From assembly GCA_033791445.1 (NCBI GenBank), contig JASJGS010000103.1, forward strand, positions 1 to 25,633: DNA of 25,633 nucleotides, read 5' to 3'. Both the position numbers and the translations under genes were made by a program. Below the pieces are notes generated by a model. The model had not been told where the DNA came from. It ran no database searches and saw only the letters and a program-made list of their open reading frames with translations. This DNA is from JANTGF01 sp033791445 (GTDB lineage Bacteria > Bacteroidota > Bacteroidia > Bacteroidales > VadinHA17). Positions 1 to 7,828 of the stretch are shown piece after piece (within the stretch, counting starts at the first letter, position 1; each line of letters opens with the position of its first letter).

Positions 1-395
1 CTATTCACAACACCAACAGACCCGGTAAGGTCTTTCTTTACCTGTGTTGCATAAGCGGTTACCACAACTTCATCCAGTGAAGAAACATCAGGCCTCATCA
101 CAAGGTCGATAACTGTCTGATTACCAACTTTAATAACGTCGGTAATAAAACCAATAGATGAAAACTGTAGAGAAGCGTCTGGACCCGGAACTACAATGCT
201 GTAGTTACCATCCAAATCACTCACAGCTCCCATAGTAGTTCCCTGGATAACAATGTTAACTCCAGGAAGCGGCCCATCCTCATCAGAGGTTACTTTACCA
301 GTGACCGTTCTTTCCTGAGCGTAGGCAAAGCTGAAAGTTAAACCAAAGAAGAGAAAAAGCAATAAGCTACTTCTCCACAATGTAGAATTTCGCAT
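1..395 (-). CDS. SusC/RagA-like TonB-dependent outer membrane transporter (N-terminal part, cut by window edge)
   Basis: The N-terminal 131 residues of a minus-strand gene are visible; the rest lies beyond position 1. The ATG is at 395. A signal peptide (hydrophobic stretch about 11-25, cleavage after AYA-Q) is followed by a CarboxypepD_reg-like beta-sandwich at about 29-102, with the family pattern VTGKV...PLPGVNIVIQGT and DGNYSI. A TonB-box-like segment SSLDEVVVTAY (106-115) and the start of the plug (KKDLTGSVG) follow. This order is diagnostic of SusC-type porins, which import oligosaccharides across the outer membrane together with a SusD lipoprotein. A susD gene is expected just beyond the edge but is not seen. 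The gene lies downstream of a glycan-degradation cluster on the same strand, behind 803 bp of non-coding DNA, so it probably has its own promoter. Family is certain; substrate is unknown. Confidence 0.93.
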   Translation of the reverse strand, partial: MRNSTLWRSSLLLFLFFGLTFSFAYAQERTVTGKVTSDEDGPLPGVNIVIQGTTMGAVSDLDGNYSIVVPGPDASLQFSSIGFITDVIKVGNQTVIDLVMRPDVSSLDEVVVTAYATQVKKDLTGSVGVVN

Positions 396-1198
396 AATTA
401 GATAAATTTTAGGTTAGACATAAAGACAAGATTCTATAAATACATATTACGTGTAATAATTCTATTTTTTTCGTCAATATATTATGTCGGGTTTATTAAA
501 AGACTTGTAAGTATAACAACATTTTGAGAGAAAAAAAAGAAGCTTAGGGTAGATTATACACACTAGTTGGCTTGTTTTGCAAAAAAAGTCCGGGAAAGCT
601 GATACTTATTAACAATTTTGAAGTCGAATAATATAAACCTCTTTGGGTATAATACACACATTTCCTATCAGTTACACTAAGCTGACATGATAGACTAGAT
701 AAGTTTCAAACATTGCATTCCAGTCAGGCCGGAAGAAGTAGATTATATTGCATTTAAGTTAAATTTATAATTGGTTTAAATAAGCATAAGCATATTTTGG
801 GGTAAAATTCAATTGAAATAGGTTAAAATAGAATACATAAAAAGAGCTTTTTGGGAGGTTAAATAAAGACCCAGTTTATGAATTTCTGTCTTCAAAAGTC
901 AGTTTTTTTCACTCAATAAAATCTGTTCAGTTTCCTATCTAAAAGGCAGAGAGAAATCCAGCAATTTTCTCACATAAGCTGATCAATGGACAAGCTATAT
1001 AAGGTCTAGTCAGTCTGAGCCTGTCGAAGACTAGACTGATGCAAAGTTTCAAAACAATAATATACATAATATACCGTCTACCTTTCGACAGGCTCAAGGT
1101 GACTATTTTTGTATATGTCAGAATAGTAAGACGGAGCTCAGGGTGACTACATTCGTATCTGTTCGATTTTTGAAAAGAATCAATGCCAGGCAAATGAA
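396..1198. other. 803-bp intergenic region between SusC-like gene and 900-aa glycosidase gene
   Basis: This AT-rich stretch holds no convincing gene. A possible 84-codon minus-strand frame at 939-1193 consists largely of translated repeat (it contains the LSLSKG and FDRLRLT strings typical of this repeat when translated) and is rejected. The right part (1004-1149) carries the repeat cluster described separately. The left part (396-900) should contain the promoter of the SusC-like gene, but no clear TAnnTTTG box was found there. The gap separates transcription of the SusC-like gene from the upstream enzyme cluster. Confidence 0.7.
1004..1149. repeat. Bacteroidota-type dispersed short repeat cluster with inverted and direct copies
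   Basis: TGAGCCTGTCGAA at 1016-1028 and its exact reverse complement TTCGACAGGCTCA at 1084-1096 form a 13-bp inverted pair. The first copy is itself enclosed by a perfect 8-bp inverted repeat (GTCTAGTC at 1004-1011, GACTAGAC at 1029-1036). The second copy continues into GCTCAAGGTGACTA (1092-1105), which recurs with one change as GCTCAGGGTGACTA at 1136-1149. I recognise the CTTTCGACAGGCTCAGGGTGAC type of motif as an intergenic repeat common in Bacteroidota genomes. Its function is not established. The paired copies could fold as a long hairpin in RNA of either strand. Confidence 0.8.
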
Positions 1199-3901
1199 TT
1201 ACTTCTTATTCACAACGATCTCATCCACAAACAACCAGGCATTACCAGTGGAATCAGGCAGCCAATCAGGAATTGTTCCGTAGCTATAAGCAATAACCCG
1301 AACATAGCGGGCGCTAATATCTTTAAAACTATTCCCAAAACCGGCCCTGAAGGGTCCAGGGTGCCTTTTGGGGCGTGAATCAGAAAAAGAATATATTTCA
1401 GTAAATTTTTTCCCATCGTTTGATACTTCAAAACGGACTTTGTAAGGAAGGAAAATATCTCTTTCAAGGTTTTGAAGGAATGTAACCGAAACCTGCTCAA
1501 TGGCTATCTCTTTTTTTAGGTCAATTACAGCAAGCATGTCTCTTCCAGAATAGCCCTGCCATAGTCCATCACCGTAAAATCTTGAGGCGACCAGTCCATC
1601 CGTTAAAGCATTCTTACCACCAGCGTTATAGCGGCTGCTATATGAATTCTTAATAGAGACCTTTTTCCCCAGGGCATCATGAATTGCAATTGCTTTTGTG
1701 AGACGACCTACAGGCTGAGAATCTTTGTATAATCTGACCCGCAGCAGGGAAGATTTTGTAACTTCAATGGGTCCTGAATATATTTCTGATTCATAAACCG
1801 GTTCAAAACCGTCCAGCGTATAATGTATTTCCCCTTCCCCATTGATATTCTTGATGGATACTTCAATTACATCTTTCACTATTTTAGTCTCAGCAGTAAG
1901 ATCGGGATATACTTCCAGCTTATCAAACCAGGCTGTCCCTCTACTTGTAAGTTCAAGATATGGATTAATTCTGGGTGACTCCAAAGATAAATCACCAATG
2001 TAGACAGAAGTGCTATACTTTTTCCAATTCGGAGTCAATTGAAAACTTGCCAAATCAAATCCCCGAAGGCCCATTGTAAAATCAGGCATCGTATCAGGCA
2101 GAACCGATCTTTGGAACAATCGTTTTATAACATTTGGTTCAAATGGTTCCCAGTAAGGATCAGCAGGTCGTGCCTTTGCCCAAACTGAAACGGTATATGA
2201 ATTTCCTCCCTTAAGAGTAAGCGGAAAAAAGGATAAACCAATTCCCCTATTGTCATCAGGGGTAACCAAACGAATAGAATGATTTCCCTCATAGGCAGTC
2301 CTGGAATCAATAAAATAGGTACTCCCCCTATCTCCACGAATACGAGCGTAGGTAGCTGATGGTACACCGGGTGAGAATATTTCCTCAAAACCTGGATTTA
2401 CTACCTGGTTTTCTTCATGAAATACATCTGCATCAGTCAACTCAGTAGAAAGATCAATCCTGTAAACACGGGTTCCAAAACCATCTATAAAATCGTCTAT
2501 AAAATTGCCCCGAATATCAATCTTTCGATTTTCAAATAAAACCTCTGCTTTTTTTGAAGAATAGTTTTTCTTCAGATCCACCCGAATCTTAACAGGATTA
2601 TTTTTAACATTTACCACAATAATACTCAGTTTGTTATTGTATCTAACAGCCTGAATTTGTACATCTTTATTGTTAGTAGAAATATTGTTTACTGGTGTTC
2701 CCAGGATAAGATCAGGACTTAATTCTGCCACCTCATGGGCTATATTTGAACATTCATTCCAGGCAACCATTGATTTGGGGAAACCGTTCCTTCCATGCCG
2801 AACAAAGTACTGAATACCCCTAGCCCCATCAATCAAGGATTGGTAAGTCATAGACCTGATCTCAGCACCGGTAGGCTCCCTGGCCCACCATTCGTTTCCT
2901 CCAAAGGCCTGGGGTACAATCCAGACTGGCTTTTCAAGGTAAAATTCTTTGACCAGGTTCCTGGTAATCCGTCCTACCTCACTCACTGAACCTGTGGGAA
3001 TCGGATAGGGATCAGCCATAACAATATCCATAGCATTGGCATATTTCCTTGCTCTTAAGGGAGTCATAAAAACGATTGATATTGGATGATATGGATCAAG
3101 TGTTTTGATAAGATTGTAAATTTCTTCCAGTGGTTCAGGTGGTACACCATGTCCAACCGGTTCATCAGATATATACCAGGCCAATAAAGCAGGATGATCT
3201 TTAAACTCATTAATCTCATCAATGAGCAATTTTCTTTTTTCTTCATCGCTTCTTCCATCGGCCAGGCGGAAACCCACTCCTCCACCTCCAGAAACCCGCA
3301 GAAGATTATAATGCACCTTCATACCAATTGAAGCACAACGATCCATATAGTTTCTCCTATCATTTATGGTTTTTTGGGCAATTGTTTGATAGGGGGACAT
3401 CATATTAAATCCCCTGACAACCTCCTCTTCAGCCAGCGTTGGTTGAACCGGAGAATAACAATAAAACCCATAGGGTATATAAGGCAATCCATCCACTATC
3501 AGACTACCAGTTGAATGATTTATTTTAACCTCGTTGTATTTAGGTGTTCTTTTAACTATGGTAAGAGCTATTTCCAAAAGGGAAGCGTTCGCCCGCCTTA
3601 GACTGCAGTTAATTATACTCTCGCCAACAGGCAAATGTGCTATAGATACAGGGATTTTATTCAGACCAGGCTGGAATTTGGCAGGAACAGTCAATTCTTC
3701 ACCACCTACATAAATGAAGAACTCAAGGGAATTCAGAGCCTTAGTAGATGGCAAGTAAATAAGAACATTTGCTTCCTTCTCATTAGTATAGTAATCCTGT
3801 TCCATCAAAACCTTCATTCCCTGTCCATATAATGAAGAAAGACCCGCAAAAAGGATTAGAAAAAAAAGAAAAAAGACAGGAGGTTTTAGTTTCAGGGGCA
3901 T
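1199..3901 (-). CDS. Secreted modular glycoside-hydrolase-like protein (TIM barrel, CBM-like, CHB_HEX_C-like, F5/8C)
   Basis: A 900-residue exported protein with ATG at 3901; a hydrophobic signal segment (9-22) ends near YGQ. An N-terminal beta-rich domain (about 28-118) leads into a probable TIM barrel (about 130-400) that opens with VDGLPYIPYGFYCYSP. It contains LLAWYISDEP (239-248), where E247 sits in the position of the clan GH-A acid/base; the usual NEP is DEP here. The nucleophile is not obvious. A CBM4/9-like jelly roll follows (about 498-665, opening NQVVNPGFEE), then a chitobiase C-terminal-like fold (about 678-740, HYTLDGFEP) and an F5/8 type C discoidin domain (about 745-898, ending NAWLFVDEIVV). 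The last two modules resemble the tail of the esterase encoded at 7829-9985. It starts 24 bp after the sugar transporter gene, so co-transcription is likely. It probably acts in the periplasm or at the cell surface; the GH family and substrate are not recognised. Confidence 0.8.
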   Translation of the reverse strand: MPLKLKPPVFFLFFLILFAGLSSLYGQGMKVLMEQDYYTNEKEANVLIYLPSTKALNSLEFFIYVGGEELTVPAKFQPGLNKIPVSIAHLPVGESIINCSLRRANASLLEIALTIVKRTPKYNEVKINHSTGSLIVDGLPYIPYGFYCYSPVQPTLAEEEVVRGFNMMSPYQTIAQKTINDRRNYMDRCASIGMKVHYNLLRVSGGGGVGFRLADGRSDEEKRKLLIDEINEFKDHPALLAWYISDEPVGHGVPPEPLEEIYNLIKTLDPYHPISIVFMTPLRARKYANAMDIVMADPYPIPTGSVSEVGRITRNLVKEFYLEKPVWIVPQAFGGNEWWAREPTGAEIRSMTYQSLIDGARGIQYFVRHGRNGFPKSMVAWNECSNIAHEVAELSPDLILGTPVNNISTNNKDVQIQAVRYNNKLSIIVVNVKNNPVKIRVDLKKNYSSKKAEVLFENRKIDIRGNFIDDFIDGFGTRVYRIDLSTELTDADVFHEENQVVNPGFEEIFSPGVPSATYARIRGDRGSTYFIDSRTAYEGNHSIRLVTPDDNRGIGLSFFPLTLKGGNSYTVSVWAKARPADPYWEPFEPNVIKRLFQRSVLPDTMPDFTMGLRGFDLASFQLTPNWKKYSTSVYIGDLSLESPRINPYLELTSRGTAWFDKLEVYPDLTAETKIVKDVIEVSIKNINGEGEIHYTLDGFEPVYESEIYSGPIEVTKSSLLRVRLYKDSQPVGRLTKAIAIHDALGKKVSIKNSYSSRYNAGGKNALTDGLVASRFYGDGLWQGYSGRDMLAVIDLKKEIAIEQVSVTFLQNLERDIFLPYKVRFEVSNDGKKFTEIYSFSDSRPKRHPGPFRAGFGNSFKDISARYVRVIAYSYGTIPDWLPDSTGNAWLFVDEIVVNKK

Positions 3902-3925
3902 ATAAGCAAAAATTACAGAGATAAT

Positions 3926-5320
3926 CTATTTCGAATACCAGAAGCGTTCGATTTCTTCGAGTGATTTTCCTCTTGTTTCCGGCACTTTTTTAATGGTAAT
4001 CCAAATGGCAGGTGTACACAATAAGGCAAAAATCCAGAATGTACCGGATGGGCCAATATTTTCCAATAGCCATGGAACAGTTTGTCCAACAATAACATTG
4101 GCTGCCCACAATGAAAAGGTTGCCAGTGCCATAGCTCTTCCTCTTATTTTTGTTGGGAATATTTCAGATAACAGAACCCATACCACCGGTCCAAAGGAAA
4201 ATGCAAAACAGGCAATAAATGAAATAATAAAAACAAGAATCCAAATGCCGGAATCCAGGCCTATTTGAAATAAGAAACCTACTATCAGCAAAGATATTGC
4301 TGCTCCAGAAACTCCTGTAATAAGCAATGGACGCCGCCCGAATTTATCTATTGTTGCAATGGCAATAAAAGTAAACACCACGTTGACCAGTCCGATTGTT
4401 ACCTGTCCACCCAGAGATTCTCCGAGTGTAAAACCAGCTTCGTTTAATATTTCAGGTCCATAATAAATGATAGCATTTATACCACTGAATTGAGATAAAA
4501 CGGCCAGCACTACACCTATAATGATAGCTGGTTTAAGCTCCTTACCGAACAAATCACGAAAGGACCCTCCTTCGATCTGGATAACCTGCTGAATTTCTTC
4601 GATTTCCCGATTTGCCTCCTGTTCGTTTACAATTCTGCTAAATGCCTTTAAAGCCTTCTCATTTGAATTTTGCTTTACCAGCCACCTTGGGCTTTCAGGC
4701 ACAAAGAACAGGCTAATCAGGAACAAACCTGCCGGAATCATTTCCGTTCCAAACATTCCACGCCATACCTCTTTTCCTATAACCAGTCCCATAAAACTAT
4801 CCGGATTGGAAAATACTGAAGATTCAGAAAGTTCATGAAGCCAGGCATTTGAAAAATAAGCAAGCAAAATACCCAGTGTTATAGCCAATTGATAAATTGC
4901 TACCAATCTACCGCGCAAATAGGAAGGTGAAAATTCGGATATATAAAGCGGGGAAAGTACCGAGGCTACTCCAACACCCATGCCACCGATTATTCGATAT
5001 ATGATAAGTGTAGTAAAGGAACCAGAAATCATGCAGCCCAGAGCGGATAGCATAAATAAAGAAGCAGATAACATAAGAACTGGTTTCCTACCATATTTGT
5101 CGCTTATTCTTCCTGCAATAGAGGCCCCTGTTAAACATCCAACCAGAGCTGAGCTCACAAACCACCCCTTTAAAACACTGTCTAAATTAAACTGATCAGT
5201 AACAAAACCTATTGTACCAGAAATAACTGCCGTATCAAAACCAAATAGAAATCCCCCCAGTGCTGCCACAGAGGCAATGAAAATGAGGTTTATTTTATGT
5301 TTAGAAATTAATTTGGTCAT
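3926..5320 (-). CDS. MFS sugar:H+ symporter, XylE/GLUT family
   Basis: 464 residues, the usual length for the sugar porter family, with 12 predicted membrane helices. Family signatures are present in order: GGFLFGFDTAVISG (22-35), GRISDKYGRKP (70-80) in the first cytoplasmic loop, PESPRWLV (208-215), QFSGINAIIYYGPE (277-290) in the sugar-binding helix 7 region, DKFGRRPLL (325-333) and PETRGKSLEEIE (447-458) at the C-terminus. These match XylE-type proton-coupled monosaccharide importers of the inner membrane. In this locus it would take up the monosaccharide released by the neighbouring glycosidases. It lies 112 bp downstream of the CBM9-like lipoprotein gene and 24 bp upstream of the 900-aa glycosidase-like gene, all on the minus strand. 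Xylose, glucose, mannose or GlcNAc specificity cannot be read from the sequence. Confidence 0.93.
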   Translation of the reverse strand: MTKLISKHKINLIFIASVAALGGFLFGFDTAVISGTIGFVTDQFNLDSVLKGWFVSSALVGCLTGASIAGRISDKYGRKPVLMLSASLFMLSALGCMISGSFTTLIIYRIIGGMGVGVASVLSPLYISEFSPSYLRGRLVAIYQLAITLGILLAYFSNAWLHELSESSVFSNPDSFMGLVIGKEVWRGMFGTEMIPAGLFLISLFFVPESPRWLVKQNSNEKALKAFSRIVNEQEANREIEEIQQVIQIEGGSFRDLFGKELKPAIIIGVVLAVLSQFSGINAIIYYGPEILNEAGFTLGESLGGQVTIGLVNVVFTFIAIATIDKFGRRPLLITGVSGAAISLLIVGFLFQIGLDSGIWILVFIISFIACFAFSFGPVVWVLLSEIFPTKIRGRAMALATFSLWAANVIVGQTVPWLLENIGPSGTFWIFALLCTPAIWITIKKVPETRGKSLEEIERFWYSK

Positions 5321-5432
5321 ATCAATATGCAGATTTATTTTCGAAATATATACACTTACAAAGCTCTTATATTATCCAAATCTTATTGTTAATACATTGT
5401 AGCTACCACTCTATCAAGCTCCAAATAAGAAA

Positions 5433-6554
5433 TTAATCTTTCCAAACCCTACCATCCTGCCGAATATGTAAAGTTTCACCCATCTTAGTGGCAGGGACAA
5501 TAATTTCAAAAAGGTTTGTGGTTGTTTCTATTTGTATGGATCCAACAAAGGATTTTTCAAAGTCTCCGGAAACTCCAAGGTCTTCTATATTGCTTGCAAA
5601 TTTCTGATTTCTTTCGAAATAGTTTTTCTGAGAATAATATAATTTCCGAAGTTTAAGCTTGATTTCCTCGTCAGGGTTTTCAATAAAAATTTCTTCCCCC
5701 TGCCCCACTATTAAATCAGAAAATTGTACATAGCCCCAGAGCTCGGGTAAATGCATGTTTATTACTCCCTGGGGTGACCACACCCAATTGTTTTCTGGTA
5801 ATGGCTTCCCTGAATCCGGATCTTTTCTCTTTACATATTTCCCATCAATTATATCGGTTGTCCATTGCACTCTTGAAAAATCAATTCGCCATTGTTCCCC
5901 AGCTTTTGGAGCTCTGGATTCAGGAGCGCACTCTTTCAATATTTTCCATGGCATAGCAATTTCCAAGCTCCATTTCTCATCCACATCTGAAGGATCATTT
6001 ATAGACCCATACACTTTAACAGCCACCTTCATTCCATTAATATTCCACCCATTTATTGCAGGACCTCCATCCCTATATGGTTTGGCCAATAGTAAATCCC
6101 ATTCTGTGCCAAAAGCATTCATTTCAAACTCATAATAATTATGGGTATCGCCATCCGGGTCAATAAAAACCTCAAAATCATTATCATAGAAAATTATGGT
6201 ATCTCTTTGTCTCAATGTTGCCCAAACATGTGGTTCTTCTAGTTCGGCTGAAATATACAAATAGGTTTCATCCCATAATATTTTGGCATGAGCGCTATGC
6301 AGGGGTTTTGGTTTTATGTCGCCTTCAATATCCTCGAAATATTCAGTCCAGGGAGCTTTACTCCATGAGTCTTCATCAATTATCCCATCTACTTTAACCG
6401 GAGAAATGGCTTTGTAAGCTACGTATTGCCTGGGTTTGAAAGCGAGGTCAGATTGTGTTACATATTCTTGTTGAACATCTTCCTTCGCTGTTTGTTGACT
6501 GCAAGAACTCAAAAACACAGATAAAACTAGAAAAGCGCCGATAAATTTATTCAT
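5433..6554 (-). CDS. CBM9-like carbohydrate-binding lipoprotein
   Basis: 373 residues with ATG at 6554. The lipoprotein signal ends in LSSC, giving lipidated Cys18. The body (about 48-280) matches the carbohydrate family 9 binding-like domain: SPVKVDGIIDEDSWSKAPWT at its start, HAKILWDETYLYISAELEEP (89-108), DNDFEVFIDPDGD (124-136), NYYEFEMNAFGT and WRIDFSRVQW (222-231). Such proteins are common beside Bacteroidota glycan-degrading genes and are thought to bind sugars or cell-wall fragments; no catalytic motif is seen. The C-terminal 90 residues are charged and unassigned. It starts 15 bp downstream of the GH18 stop codon, so the two are almost certainly co-transcribed. It is probably anchored in the outer membrane or periplasm. 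Confidence 0.85.
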   Translation of the reverse strand: MNKFIGAFLVLSVFLSSCSQQTAKEDVQQEYVTQSDLAFKPRQYVAYKAISPVKVDGIIDEDSWSKAPWTEYFEDIEGDIKPKPLHSAHAKILWDETYLYISAELEEPHVWATLRQRDTIIFYDNDFEVFIDPDGDTHNYYEFEMNAFGTEWDLLLAKPYRDGGPAINGWNINGMKVAVKVYGSINDPSDVDEKWSLEIAMPWKILKECAPESRAPKAGEQWRIDFSRVQWTTDIIDGKYVKRKDPDSGKPLPENNWVWSPQGVINMHLPELWGYVQFSDLIVGQGEEIFIENPDEEIKLKLRKLYYSQKNYFERNQKFASNIEDLGVSGDFEKSFVGSIQIETTTNLFEIIVPATKMGETLHIRQDGRVWKD

Positions 6555-6569
6555 TTTGATAGATTTTTA

Positions 6570-7736
6570 TTAACGAAATCCCCTTGTTATAGCACCTAAT
6601 AGTGTATTGTTATAATCCTGAGTATATTCCCAAACCATGATTCCACCAATTCCTTTTTCCCGAATATACTCTGTTTTATATTTTATTGAAACATCATTGT
6701 CGTAGGTAATGAAAATTCTATCGTTTGAGCTCCAAAGGTATGGAGCCATTGCTTTCGAGTCCCAAAATTGAATAAAATCCGGATCACTCATATAGCCTGT
6801 AGTTATTGCAGCAAAAGTAAGAGCACCAGCACCACCAGTATAAGACTGATATAATCCTTTATTCTGATTGGTTACCCCACTCCACCAGCGTCCATAAAAA
6901 GCAGCCCCCATAATAATCTTTTCGGGTGGTACGCCATTTGAAAGGTATAGATCAACCGAGCTTGAAGAACTAAACTTTGAGCCAGGATCATCATTTGAAG
7001 GATAGAGATTGGTGTGATGTCCAGTTGTTGAACTCCATGAACCTTTGAAATCATAATCCATCACATTATAAAAATCAAGAACCGGAGTAATTTTGTTTAT
7101 TTCCATTCGATCTATTGACCAGGAAGCAGATCCTGAAGCAATGGTCAAAAGATATGGGTTTTCTGGCATGCGCATATCCAGCACACTCAAGCTATCCAAA
7201 TGGTATCGTAAATTGTTAAGCATTCTTGTAAAATTTTGCTTATCCTCTGGACGACTATCGGGACCATACCCAGGAAACTCCCAATCAAGATCAACCCCAT
7301 CAAGCTTATGCTTAACAATAAAATCTATAACACTACTTGAAAATTTACTCCTGGATTCTTCGGTGAGTGCAGCATCGGAAAAACCACCAGAAAGGTTTGC
7401 TCCACCTACAGAGATTAATACTTTCAAATCAGGGTTTTTGGTCTTTAATCCAACCAGATCAGAAAGTATCGAAGAATCTTGCTCTGAGGAGCTAAATATT
7501 ACACCATTCCTAACTTCTGCAAATGCATAATTGATATGGGTTAAATTTTGAGCCAGAATCCTGGTAAAATCAATACCTCCCCACTGAGGCACATAAGCAA
7601 CCACCTTATAATCACCATCAGGAAGATCCGGAGTTTCCGGTCCCTCTTCCTTTTTACAAGAACCTAGAATGATAAGAAATGTGCCAATAAAGCTTAGATA
7701 CTGAATTAGACTAATCCGGGTATTAAATATCTTCAT
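6570..7736 (-). CDS. GH18 chitinase-like lipoprotein
   Basis: 388 residues from the ATG at 7736. An in-frame TTG three codons upstream (7745) is possible but unnecessary, because the signal peptide fits the ATG. The lipobox LGSC places lipid on Cys27. The GH18 barrel follows: KVVAYVPQWGG (44-54), KVLISVGGANLSGGFS (105-120, the SxGG motif), and the catalytic DxxDxDxE signature DGVDLDWE (146-153) with E153 as the expected acid. Further landmarks are YNVMDYDFKGSW and GGIMVWEY near the end. All catalytic positions are intact, so it should hydrolyse beta-1,4 linkages next to N-acetylglucosamine by substrate-assisted catalysis. The MDYDF-GSW segment resembles chitinases more than endo-beta-N-acetylglucosaminidases, but both remain possible. 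A TATCTTTG box lies 44 bp upstream, and the CBM9-like gene follows after 15 bp. Confidence 0.93.
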   Translation of the reverse strand: MKIFNTRISLIQYLSFIGTFLIILGSCKKEEGPETPDLPDGDYKVVAYVPQWGGIDFTRILAQNLTHINYAFAEVRNGVIFSSSEQDSSILSDLVGLKTKNPDLKVLISVGGANLSGGFSDAALTEESRSKFSSSVIDFIVKHKLDGVDLDWEFPGYGPDSRPEDKQNFTRMLNNLRYHLDSLSVLDMRMPENPYLLTIASGSASWSIDRMEINKITPVLDFYNVMDYDFKGSWSSTTGHHTNLYPSNDDPGSKFSSSSSVDLYLSNGVPPEKIIMGAAFYGRWWSGVTNQNKGLYQSYTGGAGALTFAAITTGYMSDPDFIQFWDSKAMAPYLWSSNDRIFITYDNDVSIKYKTEYIREKGIGGIMVWEYTQDYNNTLLGAITRGFR

Positions 7737-7780
7737 TCCCAACAACTCTATTTAAGAATATATGTACTTTTTTGAGCCAA

Positions 7781-7788
7781 CAAAGATA
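7781..7788 (-). promoter_or_regulatory. Candidate -7 box (TATCTTTG) for the GH18 gene
   Basis: On the minus strand this reads TATCTTTG, a full match to the Bacteroidota housekeeping -7 consensus TAnnTTTG. It would give a leader of about 40 nt before the GH18 ATG at 7736. No clear TTG was found at the -33 distance, so the call rests on one box. If real, it starts a sub-operon of GH18, CBM9-like, transporter and TIM-barrel genes. Confidence 0.42.
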
Positions 7789-7828
7789 TAATTTTGTGCA
7801 AGACTATTGGTTGTGGAGATCTCAGCAT

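Noticed and set aside
783..832. Short palindrome TTCAATTGAA as operator near the SusC-like gene
   Set aside because: A 10-bp AT-rich palindrome is expected by chance, and it lies too far (about 420 bp) from the SusC start to be linked to a promoter.
939..1193. 84-codon minus-strand open frame in the intergenic region
   Set aside because: It is largely translated dispersed repeat (LSLSKG and FDRLRLT strings), lacks any domain or plausible start context, and lies in AT-rich non-coding DNA.
5755..6135. 126-codon plus-strand frame opposite the CBM9-like gene
   Set aside because: It is antisense to a gene with clear domain matches and lipobox, and its product has no recognisable features.
7737..7745. 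TTG start for the GH18 gene three codons upstream
   Set aside because: The ATG at 7736 gives a normal lipoprotein signal with early Lys and Arg; the extra residues add nothing.
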